DNA of 64,000 bases, from assembly GCF_015477605.1 (NCBI RefSeq), contig NZ_JADLQX010000033.1:1-64000 (forward strand), in the 5' to 3' direction. The position numbers and the translations under genes were made by a program. Each line of letters starts with the position of its first letter. Positions within the stretch are counted from its first letter, which is position 1. The stretch is from Nocardia amamiensis (GTDB taxonomy: Bacteria > Actinomycetota > Actinomycetes > Mycobacteriales > Mycobacteriaceae). The notes under the pieces were generated by a model. That model was not told the DNA's origin. It did no database searches and saw only the letters and a list, made by a program, of their open reading frames with translations. This document shows positions 7,843 to 16,012 of the stretch, one piece after another.

Positions 7843-8085
7843 GCGCGCCAAGCCCTGGCCAACTTGCAGACCTGCCTCGCCGCCGCGGGCGCCTCGATCG
7901 AACACGTGGTGAAGTGGACGATCCTGATCCGCGAGGGCGAGTCGCTGCAGGACGGATTCGCCGCGTTCGGCGAGGTGTGGGGTCGTCGCCCGAACCCGCC
8001 CGCGATCACCGTCGCGCAGGTCGCGGGTTTCGCCGTGCCAGGCGCCGTCTGCGAGCTCGAAGCTATCGCCGCCGTACCGGCCTGA
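7843..8085 (+). pseudogene. RidA/YjgF-family gene, 5' half missing
   Basis: From 7843 the + strand encodes about 80 residues that match the C-terminal half of RidA-family proteins: RQALANLQTCLAAAGAS, then VVKWTILIREGESL, then VAGFAVPGAVCELEAIAAV before the stop. The first 45-50 residues, with the usual FVSGQ-type strand, are absent. Upstream DNA in all + frames is instead the reverse complement of the CGNR gene. The segment where many RidA proteins carry the catalytic arginine reads PPAITV, without Arg. It is interpreted as a remnant left by a deletion or rearrangement. Confidence 0.75.
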
Positions 8086-8091
8086 GCCGGG

Positions 8092-9042
8092 TCAGTCGAC
8101 CGCCGCGCCCAGACGAGCGGTGAGCTCGCGGATGTGCGCGATGAGTTCGGGCGGTTCGTGCACCCGGAACGGGAAGCCGAAGGTGGCGACGTAGATCGCC
8201 AGCTCGTCGAGCGAGTTGGCTCCGGTGCGGAGTACACAGCTTTCGGCGTCCAGCGCCTCGATCACTCCGATGGTCGGAGGGACGCGTTCGGCGGCGACTT
8301 CGGCGGGCACGCCCAGGGTGATGCGGGCCGGGTAGGCGTACGGCGCGGTCGTGACGCCGCGTGAGAGGTACCCGGACAGGTCGGCATCGGGCGACTCGCG
8401 CGGCATGAAGCGGGGGCCGGTGGGGATGCGGGGCTGCATGCGGTCGACGCGATAGGTACGCCAGTCGTCGCGGTCGACGTCCCATCCGACGAGGTACCAG
8501 CGTCGGCCGGTGTGGGCCAGCCGGTGCGGCTCGATGGTGCGCAGCGACGCGACGCCGTCGTGACCGCGGTAGTCGAAGCGCAGACGGTGGTTGTCGCGGA
8601 TGGCGCCCGCGACGGCGGTGAGCGTGTCGGGGTCGACGGTGGGCCCGCCCGCAGGCACCGTGATCGTGGCCGCCTGGAGCATGCCGACGCGGTGGCGCAG
8701 CCGCGAGGGCAGGACCTGCTCGAGTTTGGCGAGGGCGCGCAGCGAACTGTCCTCGATGCCTGCGATGGTGCCGCCCGCCGCGGTGCGCAGGCCGAGGGCC
8801 ACGGCCACCGCCTCGTCGTCCTCCAGCAGCAGGGGTGGCAGCTTCGCGCCCGCGCTGAGCCGATACCCGCCCACTCCGGGCGTCGCGTCCACCGGGTAAC
8901 CGAGATTGCGCAGCTTGTCGATGTCGCGCCGGACGGTGCGCACGTCCACATCGAGCCGTTCGGCCAGTTCGGCTCCGGTCCAGTCGCGTGCGGTCTGTAA
9001 GAGCGACAGCAGGCGCAACAGTCGCGCCGAGGTTTCCAGCAT
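8092..9042 (-). CDS. WYL-domain helix-turn-helix regulator (YafY-like)
   Basis: A 316-residue regulator. An N-terminal HTH_11 winged helix (residues about 5-60, with LAERLDVDVRTVRRDI) is followed by the WYL domain; RRWYLVGWDVDRDDWRTYRVDRM (about 180-202) is its signature, and a C-terminal WCX-like extension follows. Such proteins respond to nucleotide-like or small-molecule ligands through the WYL domain. It is divergent from the epoxide hydrolase gene, a plausible target, with a 62-bp shared intergenic region. Confidence 0.92.
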   Translation of the reverse strand: MLETSARLLRLLSLLQTARDWTGAELAERLDVDVRTVRRDIDKLRNLGYPVDATPGVGGYRLSAGAKLPPLLLEDDEAVAVALGLRTAAGGTIAGIEDSSLRALAKLEQVLPSRLRHRVGMLQAATITVPAGGPTVDPDTLTAVAGAIRDNHRLRFDYRGHDGVASLRTIEPHRLAHTGRRWYLVGWDVDRDDWRTYRVDRMQPRIPTGPRFMPRESPDADLSGYLSRGVTTAPYAYPARITLGVPAEVAAERVPPTIGVIEALDAESCVLRTGANSLDELAIYVATFGFPFRVHEPPELIAHIRELTARLGAAVD

Positions 9043-9061
9043 GGGAAAAGTTTGCCGGAAT

Positions 9062-9083
9062 GCTAGGGCAAAAGCTGTCCTAG
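9062..9083. promoter_or_regulatory. Inverted repeat between WYL regulator and epoxide hydrolase
   Basis: CTAGG at 9063-9067 and CCTAG at 9079-9083 face each other across 11 nt in the 62-bp divergent intergenic region. It is a candidate operator for the WYL regulator; the arms are short. Confidence 0.35.
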
Positions 9084-9104
9084 GCGGGTCATACGGTCGA
9101 AGGC

Positions 9105-10259
9105 ATGAGCAACGACATCCACCCGTTCCACATCGACATTCCGCAGGAGCAGCTCAACGATCTGCGCTCCCGCCTCGACGCCGCGCGCTGGCCCGCCCCG
9201 CTGCCGGGCGACGGCTGGGACACCGGGACGCCGACCGCTTGGCTGCGCGCGCTGGTCGACTACTGGCGCGCCGAATACGACTGGCGGGCAGCCGAACAGC
9301 AGCTCAACGCATACCCGCAGTACACGACGGAGATCGACGGGCAAACCATCCACTTTCTGCACGTCCGTTCGCCCGAAGCCGACGCGCTGCCCCTGCTGAT
9401 GACGCACGGCTGGCCGGGCTCGGTGGTCGAATTCCTGGATGTGATCGGGCCTTTGACCGATCCGCGAGCGCACGGAGGCAATCGGGCCGACGCCTTCCAC
9501 CTGGTCATTCCTTCGCTGCCGGGATTCGGGTTCTCCGGACCCGTCGCCGAGGCGGGCTGGACCATCGATCGGATCGCCGCGGCATGGGACGAGCTCATGC
9601 GCAGGCTGGGTTACGCGCGCTATGGCGTGCAGGGCGGTGACATCGGGGCTGCGGTGAGCCCACAGGTCGGCCGCACGGCGCCCAGCCGGGTGGTGGGAGT
9701 GCACGTCAACGGCGGGCCCGGTCCCTTCCCGCCGCTGCCGCTCGCGGAGGAGGAGCTGGCGAGCCTGACCGATCTGGAACGCGATCGCATCCGGCGGATC
9801 GAGGCGTTCATGCAGGAGGAATTCGGTTACATCGCCATCCAGTCCACCCGGCCGCAGACCCTGGCCTACGGGCTGGTGGACTCCCCGGTGGGGCAGCTCG
9901 CCTGGATCATGGACAAGTTCCGGGAGTGGACGCATCCCCGAGGCGTCGACCCGGACAAGATCATCGACCGGGATCGCTTGCTGACCAACGTGATGTTCTA
10001 CTGGCTCACCGGCACGGCGGGTTCGGCGGCCTACGTCGGCTATGCCCAGGACGCCCCGTGGGGCGAACCGAAGCCGAACTCCGGCGTGCCGACAGCGGCC
10101 TTGGTCTTCGCTCACGACATCGGTATCCGCCGCTACGCCGAGACCGAGAACACCGTCACGCGCTGGAACGACGTCGACCGTGGCGGTCACTTCGCTGCTA
10201 TGGAGGAACCCGTCCTGCTCACCGCGGATATTCGCGAGTTCTTCCGCGACTTGCGCTGA
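9105..10259 (+). CDS. Epoxide hydrolase (EHN-type alpha/beta hydrolase)
   Basis: A 384-residue alpha/beta hydrolase with the N-terminal EHN region typical of microsomal-type epoxide hydrolases (residues about 1-110, rich in W and Y). The oxyanion-hole motif HGWPGS is at 101-106. The nucleophile elbow GGDIG at 177-181 gives catalytic Asp179, and GGH near 360-362 supplies the base. Members convert epoxides to trans-diols; the natural substrate is unknown. No signal peptide is seen. It is divergent from a WYL regulator and followed by a perfect hairpin. Confidence 0.9.
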   Translation: MSNDIHPFHIDIPQEQLNDLRSRLDAARWPAPLPGDGWDTGTPTAWLRALVDYWRAEYDWRAAEQQLNAYPQYTTEIDGQTIHFLHVRSPEADALPLLMTHGWPGSVVEFLDVIGPLTDPRAHGGNRADAFHLVIPSLPGFGFSGPVAEAGWTIDRIAAAWDELMRRLGYARYGVQGGDIGAAVSPQVGRTAPSRVVGVHVNGGPGPFPPLPLAEEELASLTDLERDRIRRIEAFMQEEFGYIAIQSTRPQTLAYGLVDSPVGQLAWIMDKFREWTHPRGVDPDKIIDRDRLLTNVMFYWLTGTAGSAAYVGYAQDAPWGEPKPNSGVPTAALVFAHDIGIRRYAETENTVTRWNDVDRGGHFAAMEEPVLLTADIREFFRDLR

Positions 10260-10275
10260 GAACCGATATCGATGC

Positions 10276-10307
10276 GCCTGTTCCGGCATGTCGTCGCCGG
10301 AACAGGC
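10276..10307. terminator. Hairpin terminator after the epoxide hydrolase
   Basis: 11-bp perfect stem (10276-10286 with 10297-10307) and a 10-nt loop, starting 16 bp after the stop codon. Confidence 0.7.
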
Positions 10308-10351
10308 CCACAATCGGAGAGCAGGACCGTTGGCGCTCAGGAGCGACCGCC

Positions 10352-10504
10352 ATGTGCGAACCGAGACCCCTTTCCCAGGACCGCCGCGAGGAATTCTGGC
10401 GCCGGTGCGGATGGTCACCCGAGCTGCCCGACCAAGAGCGCGACAAGATCGAAAGCGCCTGGGACGACGAATCGATCGTCGCGGCGGAGCTTTTCGGCTG
10501 GTGA
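10352..10504 (+). CDS. Small hypothetical protein, 50 residues
   Basis: A short ORF starting at ATG 10352 with CAGGAG at 10338-10343 as a possible ribosome site. The product is charged and tryptophan-rich, with REEFWRRCGWSPELPDQE and a C-terminal AAELFGW. Its composition is protein-like rather than that of an antisense frame. It stands after the terminator of the epoxide hydrolase and converges on the urea-carboxylase-like operon. I do not recognise a family. Confidence 0.45.
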   Translation: MCEPRPLSQDRREEFWRRCGWSPELPDQERDKIESAWDDESIVAAELFGW

Positions 10505-10517
10505 CGCGATCAATCCG

Positions 10518-12575
10518 CTAGACGGTGAGCTCGCCGGCCGATCGCCAGGAGTTGCGTTCGGCGGCGAATGCTTCCGCTTGCCTCGCGCGGAAGGCCTCGA
10601 TGGATTCGGCATTGTCGGCGAGGAACTTCCGGTAGTCCGCCAGGCGGAATTCCCCGTCTTCGGCTCGTACGCCGACCTTGCCCGCGGCGAAATCGGCGCG
10701 CAGGTCGTTGAGTTCTTCCGCGTCGACCGGATACCACCGGATGCGATCGAAATACCGGAGCAGCCAGGGTGTTTCAGTTCCGGAGCCGGTGCGATCGGCA
10801 CCTGGCGGCAGCGCGGGCGTCGCCGCGGCGCGGTGATTCCACACCTGGGTGGTACGCCCGACGAACTGGTAGCCGCCCGGTCCTTCCATGCCGTAAACGC
10901 ACAGGTAGGCGCCACCGATGCCGACCGCGTTCTCCGGGGTCCAGGTACGGGCCGGGTTGTACTTCGTGGTGACCAGCCGGTGCCGCGGGTCGGTGGGGGT
11001 GGCGACCGGCGCGCCGAGGTAGACGTCGCCCAGTCCGAGGACCAGATACTCGGCCCCGAAAACGGTGTCGTAGACATCGGATACGGTGTCCAGGCCGTTC
11101 ATACGACGAATGAACTCGATGTTCCACGGACACCACGGCGCGTCGGCGCGCACGCCGTGCATGTAGCGGGTGATGGCCTCGCGCGTGGACGGGTCGTCCC
11201 AGGACAGCGGCAGGTGGACCACGCGGCTCGGCACCACGAGCTGGTCGGAAGCGGGGAGCCGCGCCTCGGCCTCGGCGAGCAGGTCGAGCAGCGCGGGCAC
11301 CGGCAAGACGTGCGGATCGACCCGGATCTGCAACGAACGGATGCCGGGCGTCAGTTCGGTCACTCCACGCATGCGAGCCGCCAGCAGGTGCTGGTGCAGG
11401 GCGTGTACGCGGGCACGCAGGCCCAGATCCAGGGTCATGGCACCGTATTCCACGAGCACGCCGTCGTCGCCCGCGCGGCGGTAGGTCACGGCGATCTCGT
11501 CGTCCACGTGGGCGCGGCGCAGCACGCCGTCGTCACCGTCGCCACCCGTCGACAGCACGGTCGGCCACGCGGCACGGCGCTCGGTCCCCAGCTCCCGGAT
11601 CGAGGCGGCGCGGTCGCCGCGGATGAGTACGAAACGCACGGTGTCGCCGGGGGACAGCTGGCCGAGCTTCCAGCGGTCGGCCGCCACGACGGTGACCGGG
11701 CAGACGAAACCGCCCAGGCTGGGTCCGTCGGGGCCGAGCAGGATGGGGGTGTCGCCGGTGAAATCCAGCGCGCCGACCGAATACGGCGTGTCGTGGATAT
11801 TGGACGGGTGCAGCCCCGCTTCGCCGCCATCGGTCCGGGCCCATTCCGGCTTCGGGCCGATCAGCCGGACGCCGGTGCGATCGGAATTGAAGTGCACCTC
11901 GTAATCGGTCCCGACCACGGTGTCGAAGTCGGCGCGAGTGAAGAATTCCGGTGCGCCGTGCGGTCCTTCGGTGACCGCGAGTTCCCAGCGCCGGGTCAGC
12001 ACGGGCTGATCGTCCATCGGGACTGCCGCGACAACCCGGCCGTGGTGGGCCCCCAACGAAAGCGATTCCCCGGCGCACAGCGCCCCGCCGGTACTGCCGC
12101 CGAATCGGCCGAGCGTGAACGTGGCGGCGCTGCCGAGGTATCCGGGCAGATCGATGCCGCCCGCGAGCAGCACGTAGCAGCGCATGCCCGGCCCGCGCAC
12201 GGCGCCCACGTCCAGCACGCCTCCCGCGGGCACTCGCACGGTGCGCCACTGCGGCACACGGATGCCGTCCACGGTCACGTCGGCCGGTGCGCCGGTGACG
12301 CACACCCAGGTCGCCGCGGTGAACCGGAGCGCGGGACCGCTGAGGGTGCATTCCAGACCGGCGGCGCCCTCGTCGTTGCCGAGCGCGCGATTGCCCAGCC
12401 GGAACGAGAGGTCGTCCATCGGTCCCGACGGCGGGACGCCGATATGCCAGTATCCGATCCGGCCGGGCCAGTCCTGCACCGTGGTCAGCATCCCGGGACG
12501 AACGACCTGCACCGTGTTCGGTTCCGCTGCGCCGGAGCGCGATCCGGTGCCTACCGGGAGTTGGGCGACGGTCAT
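10518..12575 (-). CDS. Urea-carboxylase-like carboxyltransferase (KipA-KipI fused), no biotin domains
   Basis: A 685-residue protein corresponding to the central and C-terminal carboxyltransferase part of urea/guanidine carboxylases. Residues about 22-335 are AHS2/KipA-like (PGMLTTVQDWPGR, GVPPSGPMDD). Residues about 362-600 are AHS1/KipI-like (YRRAGDDGVLVEYG, TPGIRSLQIRVD). The tail matches the segment that in urea carboxylase leads into the biotin carrier domain (FRLADYRKFL, then SIEAFRARQ), but the protein ends there. The N-terminal biotin carboxylase domain is also absent and no such gene is nearby. It overlaps the DUF1989 gene by ATGA. It may work with partners encoded elsewhere, or as an oxoprolinase-like amidohydrolase. 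Confidence 0.85.
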   Translation of the reverse strand: MTVAQLPVGTGSRSGAAEPNTVQVVRPGMLTTVQDWPGRIGYWHIGVPPSGPMDDLSFRLGNRALGNDEGAAGLECTLSGPALRFTAATWVCVTGAPADVTVDGIRVPQWRTVRVPAGGVLDVGAVRGPGMRCYVLLAGGIDLPGYLGSAATFTLGRFGGSTGGALCAGESLSLGAHHGRVVAAVPMDDQPVLTRRWELAVTEGPHGAPEFFTRADFDTVVGTDYEVHFNSDRTGVRLIGPKPEWARTDGGEAGLHPSNIHDTPYSVGALDFTGDTPILLGPDGPSLGGFVCPVTVVAADRWKLGQLSPGDTVRFVLIRGDRAASIRELGTERRAAWPTVLSTGGDGDDGVLRRAHVDDEIAVTYRRAGDDGVLVEYGAMTLDLGLRARVHALHQHLLAARMRGVTELTPGIRSLQIRVDPHVLPVPALLDLLAEAEARLPASDQLVVPSRVVHLPLSWDDPSTREAITRYMHGVRADAPWCPWNIEFIRRMNGLDTVSDVYDTVFGAEYLVLGLGDVYLGAPVATPTDPRHRLVTTKYNPARTWTPENAVGIGGAYLCVYGMEGPGGYQFVGRTTQVWNHRAAATPALPPGADRTGSGTETPWLLRYFDRIRWYPVDAEELNDLRADFAAGKVGVRAEDGEFRLADYRKFLADNAESIEAFRARQAEAFAAERNSWRSAGELTV

Positions 12576-13186
12576 CGCGACACCACCATGCGTACCGGGG
12601 TCGGATCGAACCCGTTGCAGGGGTTGTTGATCTGTGGACAATTCGAGACCAGCACCAGCGTGTCGATCTCGGCGCGCAGGGTGACCCGCTTGCCCGGTGC
12701 GGACCGTCCGTCCACGATGCCCAGCGTGCCGTCCGCCTCGACCGGCACGTTCATGAACCAGTTGATGTTCGACACCAGGTCTCGTTTGCCGAGTCCCCAG
12801 CGCAACCCTTCCGCGAGGAAGTTCTCCACACAGGCATGCTGGTGCCGGGTGTGGTGGCCGTAGCGCAGCGTGTTGGACTCCTGTGAGCAGGCGCCCGCGA
12901 TGGTGTCGTGATTGCCGACCTCGTCGGCCACGACGGTCATCAGCGCCGATCCCGCGTCGGTGCGCAGCACACTGCCGGTGGTGAGGAAGATGTTGCGCTG
13001 CGCGGCGACCGTGGCCTGCGCGCTGTAGCGCTCGGTGTGGTCGGCCGCCGAGTACAGCAGGCAGTCCACCGCCTGATTGCCGTGCAGATCGATGATCTCC
13101 CAATGGTCGCCCGCGCGGACCACGGCGGACCAGGGGGAGCGTGCGGGAACGGTCTCGTCGAGCACGATGGTGCGAGCCGTGGTCAT
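12572..13186 (-). CDS. Urea-amidolyase-associated protein, DUF1989 (UAAP2-like)
   Basis: A 204-residue DUF1989 protein. Typical features include WEIIDLHGNQAVDCLLYSA, the QRNIFLTTGSVL segment and a conserved CVENFLAEG region with nearby His residues. Members accompany urea/guanidine carboxylases; in characterised systems a DUF1989 pair acts as a carboxyguanidine deiminase. The gene overlaps both neighbours by ATGA-type junctions, so the three proteins are probably made together. The specific role here is inference because the partner carboxylase is incomplete. Confidence 0.87.
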   Translation of the reverse strand: MTTARTIVLDETVPARSPWSAVVRAGDHWEIIDLHGNQAVDCLLYSAADHTERYSAQATVAAQRNIFLTTGSVLRTDAGSALMTVVADEVGNHDTIAGACSQESNTLRYGHHTRHQHACVENFLAEGLRWGLGKRDLVSNINWFMNVPVEADGTLGIVDGRSAPGKRVTLRAEIDTLVLVSNCPQINNPCNGFDPTPVRMVVSR

Positions 13187-13935
13187 GCGGTTGCCTCCAG
13201 AGTCAGTGCGGCCGTCCATGCCCGTTCGGTGTTCTGCACGGCCCGTAGGTATTCCGGGTCGTCGTTGACGGTCGCGGCGAGGTCTTCCGGCGCAGCCCAC
13301 GCCACGACGTCGAGATCCGTGGCGGGTCGCTCGTCGATCGGGTGTGCGGCGTTGGCGACGAGCACGGTGACCGGAAGATGCACGAGCAGGTCGACGGAAG
13401 CGCCGGGGGAGGCGCTGCCGGTGGCCGTGAGCGTTCCGTCCGGCTCCACCCGGACGCCACGGAAGAATGCGATCGTCGGTCCGATGTCGCGTGGGTCGAG
13501 TCCATGTTTGGCGCCTGCCAGCCGCAACTGGGCGCGGGCCGCAGCGGTGGGTCCGCAGAGCGTGTCGTGGTGGCCGGAGGTGTCGGCGAGCACGGTCGCC
13601 AGGATGCGTCCCTGATCCGACAGAAGCGGGTGACCACCCCCCAGGTACGCCTGCCACGGCACCTTCATGGTGTCGGCGACGTTCAAGCGCTCCCACGGCG
13701 CGTCGGTGCGAACCAGCAGCAGGTGCGCGCATGCCGCGCCCGCCGGGTCGGACAGGCGGGCACGGGTGCCGCGGCCGAGCGCGACGTTCGCGTAGGCGCC
13801 CGACGGAATACGCTGGGCAAACGTGATTTTCGATGCCGGGACCGTGGAGGGCAGGTCGGGACCCGCAATGGCCGCCGCCGCGGCCTGCGATCGTGCGTGC
13901 GCTCGTGCGCCGGATGTATCCGCGGTGCTTGTCAC
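13183..13935 (-). CDS. Urea-amidolyase-associated protein, DUF1989 (UAAP1-like)
   Basis: A 250-residue DUF1989 protein and first gene of the three-gene unit. Family segments include GRGTRARLSDPAGAACAHLL, DTMKVPWQAYLG and SGHHDTLCGP, with His/Cys residues that could bind metal. A 40-residue N-terminal extension precedes the domain. GGAAT-type purine-rich sequence precedes the ATG on the minus strand. Its stop overlaps the second DUF1989 gene. It likely forms a hetero-oligomer with that protein, as described for guanidine-degradation systems. Confidence 0.85.
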   Translation of the reverse strand: MTSTADTSGARAHARSQAAAAAIAGPDLPSTVPASKITFAQRIPSGAYANVALGRGTRARLSDPAGAACAHLLLVRTDAPWERLNVADTMKVPWQAYLGGGHPLLSDQGRILATVLADTSGHHDTLCGPTAAARAQLRLAGAKHGLDPRDIGPTIAFFRGVRVEPDGTLTATGSASPGASVDLLVHLPVTVLVANAAHPIDERPATDLDVVAWAAPEDLAATVNDDPEYLRAVQNTERAWTAALTLEATA

Positions 13936-14219
13936 GGTTCATTCCTTTCGTGCGCTGGTTGTGGTGACTGCGTGGCCCATAGGGGCCGACGCGGGGTCGG
14001 TGGTCGCAATGTCCGGACACGTCCGACTGGTACATGCGGTCCGGCAGGGCTGACGTGGGACCGGCGGATCTCGAGTGGCGCGGGCATTCCCGGTCGCCTG
14101 CGGCGGCGGGTCGCGGCGCGAGATTTTCGGTCCGGCCGCGGACTCCGAGGCCGAGCCTCGCCGATGCGGAGCTGTCGGAGAGTCCGATCATGCGGGTACC
14201 GGGTTTCATGTGGCCGAGG
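13936..14219. other. Leader of the urea-carboxylase-like operon, no known riboswitch seen
   Basis: This 284-bp stretch between the permease hairpin and the first DUF1989 gene presumably holds a promoter. I looked on the minus strand for the guanidine-I (ykkC) conserved blocks that often precede such genes and did not find them. The CTATC-n4-GACAG half-sites seen before the permease are not repeated here. Confidence 0.5.
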
Positions 14220-14261
14220 CCGGGTGCGGCGTTTGCCCGGCATCCTCGTCGCCGCACCCGG
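14220..14261 (-). terminator. Hairpin after the APC permease
   Basis: 12-bp perfect stem (14220-14231 with 14250-14261) with an 18-nt loop, 6 bp downstream of the permease stop on the minus strand. It would end or attenuate permease transcription before the DUF1989 operon. Confidence 0.65.
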
Positions 14262-14267
14262 TGCCGA

Positions 14268-15803
14268 TCAGGCGGCTTGGGGTGCTGGTTCCAGACTTTC
14301 GGCGCTGCGTCCACCGCCGACTACCAAGCGATGCACCAGCATGCCGACGCCGAGCACCAGCAGCACGAAAAGTGGTGCCGCCCAGAGCATCCACCAGCCG
14401 CCCCCGTCCGGGGCGTAGACCTCCGCGCGTGGCCAGGCCAGGTTCACCACCATGGCGATGCCCCAGGCCACGGCGAGCGCGTTGACCGGAATGCCGAAGC
14501 GGCCCAGGCTGAACAGGCGCGCATCGGTTCCCGGGTCGGGCAGCCCGGTGTACCGCCGGATCAGCAGCGGCACCGTCACCAGCAGGTATGCCAGGTACAG
14601 CGTGACGATGCAAACACTGGCCAGTGTCGTGAAAACGGCCGCGTTGCCGAGGTTGAGCAGCAGCAGGCCGATGCCGAGCGCGCCGATCACGACGGCGGGC
14701 AGCACGGGCGTGCCGTAGCGCGGGTGCACCGCGGCGAGCCTGTGTGCGAACGGCAGCTTCCCGTCTCGCGCCATCGAGAACATCAGCCGCGAGCCCGCGG
14801 TCTGAATCGCCAACGTGCACACGGTAACCGCCACAGCGACGCAGCCCAGCAGCACCTTGCCCGCCGGGCTGTCCAGCTTGGCCGTGAGTACGTAAGCCAG
14901 GCCATCGGTGGCCAGCGCGCCATCGGACAGGCTCGGCGCGGCCATCAGCGCACCGAGCAACATCAGTCCGCCGCCGAGCGCCGAGACCGACAACGCGGTG
15001 AGAATGGTGCGCGGCGCGACGCGGCGCGGTCTCTTTGTCTCCTCGGAAAGCTCACCCGCCGAATCGAATCCGACCATCACATACGCGGCCATCAACCCCG
15101 AGACCAAGAACGCGGCACAGTAGGGACCGGGCGCGGCCTGATCGGTGTGCAGCACAACGCCGGGGCCGCGCTCGGTGGTGGTGAAGAACAGCGCGATGAT
15201 CGCGAGGACGCCGACGATCTCGACGGTGACGCCGATCGAGTTGATCCGTGCCATCAGGTCGATGCCGATCACGTTGATCACCGTGGTGAGCGCCAGCAGA
15301 ATGCTGCCCAGCACCACGGCATTGGTCGCGCCGGATGGCGAGGTGAGCGCGGTGTCCGTGCCGATGAGCTGGAATCCGCTCCAGATCGATGGCAGCACCA
15401 CCTGCAGCGCGATCGCCGCCGCGGCGGCCGTGACGATCTGCGCGATGATCATCATCCAGCCCGCGAACCAGCCCACGAGCTCGCCGCCGAGCCGTCGGGA
15501 CCACTGATAGATGCAGCCCGAAATCGGATAGCGGGCGGCGAGTTCGGCGAAGTTCAGCGCCACCAGGAACTGTCCGGCGAACACGATCGGCCAGGTCCAG
15601 AAGAAGGCGGCTCCGCCGAACGAATAGCCGAAGCCGAAGAACTGGAAGATCGTGGTGAGGATGGAGACGAACGAGAAGCCCGCCGCGAACGAGGCGTAGC
15701 GGCCGAGCTTGCGATGCAAGACGGGCTGATAACCGAATCCGGCGAGGTCGGCGCTGTCGCCGCTGAGATCGGAGGAGAGGGTTGGGGCGAGGGTGGTGGC
15801 CAT
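14268..15803 (-). CDS. APC-family amino acid/amide permease
   Basis: A 511-residue integral membrane protein with about 12 hydrophobic segments. APC landmarks are clear: the GYxFGGAAFFW-type TM1-2 region, GFDSAGELSEETKRPRR after TM6 (the consensus APC signature) and FSMARDGKLPF before TM9. It resembles permeases found beside urea/guanidine carboxylase genes. It is encoded just upstream of the DUF1989/carboxyltransferase operon on the same strand and is divergent from a TetR gene with two matching palindromes between. Uptake of the operon's substrate is the natural inference. Confidence 0.88.
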   Translation of the reverse strand: MATTLAPTLSSDLSGDSADLAGFGYQPVLHRKLGRYASFAAGFSFVSILTTIFQFFGFGYSFGGAAFFWTWPIVFAGQFLVALNFAELAARYPISGCIYQWSRRLGGELVGWFAGWMMIIAQIVTAAAAAIALQVVLPSIWSGFQLIGTDTALTSPSGATNAVVLGSILLALTTVINVIGIDLMARINSIGVTVEIVGVLAIIALFFTTTERGPGVVLHTDQAAPGPYCAAFLVSGLMAAYVMVGFDSAGELSEETKRPRRVAPRTILTALSVSALGGGLMLLGALMAAPSLSDGALATDGLAYVLTAKLDSPAGKVLLGCVAVAVTVCTLAIQTAGSRLMFSMARDGKLPFAHRLAAVHPRYGTPVLPAVVIGALGIGLLLLNLGNAAVFTTLASVCIVTLYLAYLLVTVPLLIRRYTGLPDPGTDARLFSLGRFGIPVNALAVAWGIAMVVNLAWPRAEVYAPDGGGWWMLWAAPLFVLLVLGVGMLVHRLVVGGGRSAESLEPAPQAA

Positions 15804-15829
15804 GGGCGGTCCTTCGGGATGCGGCCAAT

Positions 15830-15847
15830 AACTATCAGACGACAGTT
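15830..15847. promoter_or_regulatory. TetR operator candidate near the permease start
   Basis: AACTATC-agac-GACAGTT, a 7-4-7 palindrome with one mismatch, 27 bp before the permease ATG. Its core CTATC-n4-GACAG recurs at 15924-15943. Confidence 0.7.
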
Positions 15848-15923
15848 TTGCGGTCGCGATCGCGCTTTCGGTGACCTCCGTGTATCGCTTCGGGGACGTG
15901 CGGTAACTTCTGCGTTGCCGGTA

Positions 15924-15943
15924 TTTCTATCAAGTGACAGAAA
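15924..15943. promoter_or_regulatory. TetR operator candidate near the TetR gene
   Basis: TTTCTATC-aagt-GACAGAAA, an 8-4-8 palindrome with one mismatch, sharing the CTATC-n4-GACAG core with the site at 15830-15847. Confidence 0.7.
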
Positions 15944-16012
15944 ACGCGCCGAGTTCCGTGGGCAAACCGACCGGACGGCTACCGCGCCCGGGCCGCCTGC
16001 CAGAATGGCGGC

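Noticed and set aside
10272..12863. Very long open frame on the + strand opposite the carboxyltransferase gene
   Set aside because: Its product is Arg/Gly/Ala-rich with no domain, typical of antisense frames in high-GC DNA. The minus-strand frame has clear KipA/KipI motifs.
15804..16012. Guanidine-I riboswitch before the permease
   Set aside because: The leader is short and dominated by the two TetR-like palindromes; the conserved ykkC blocks are absent by eye.
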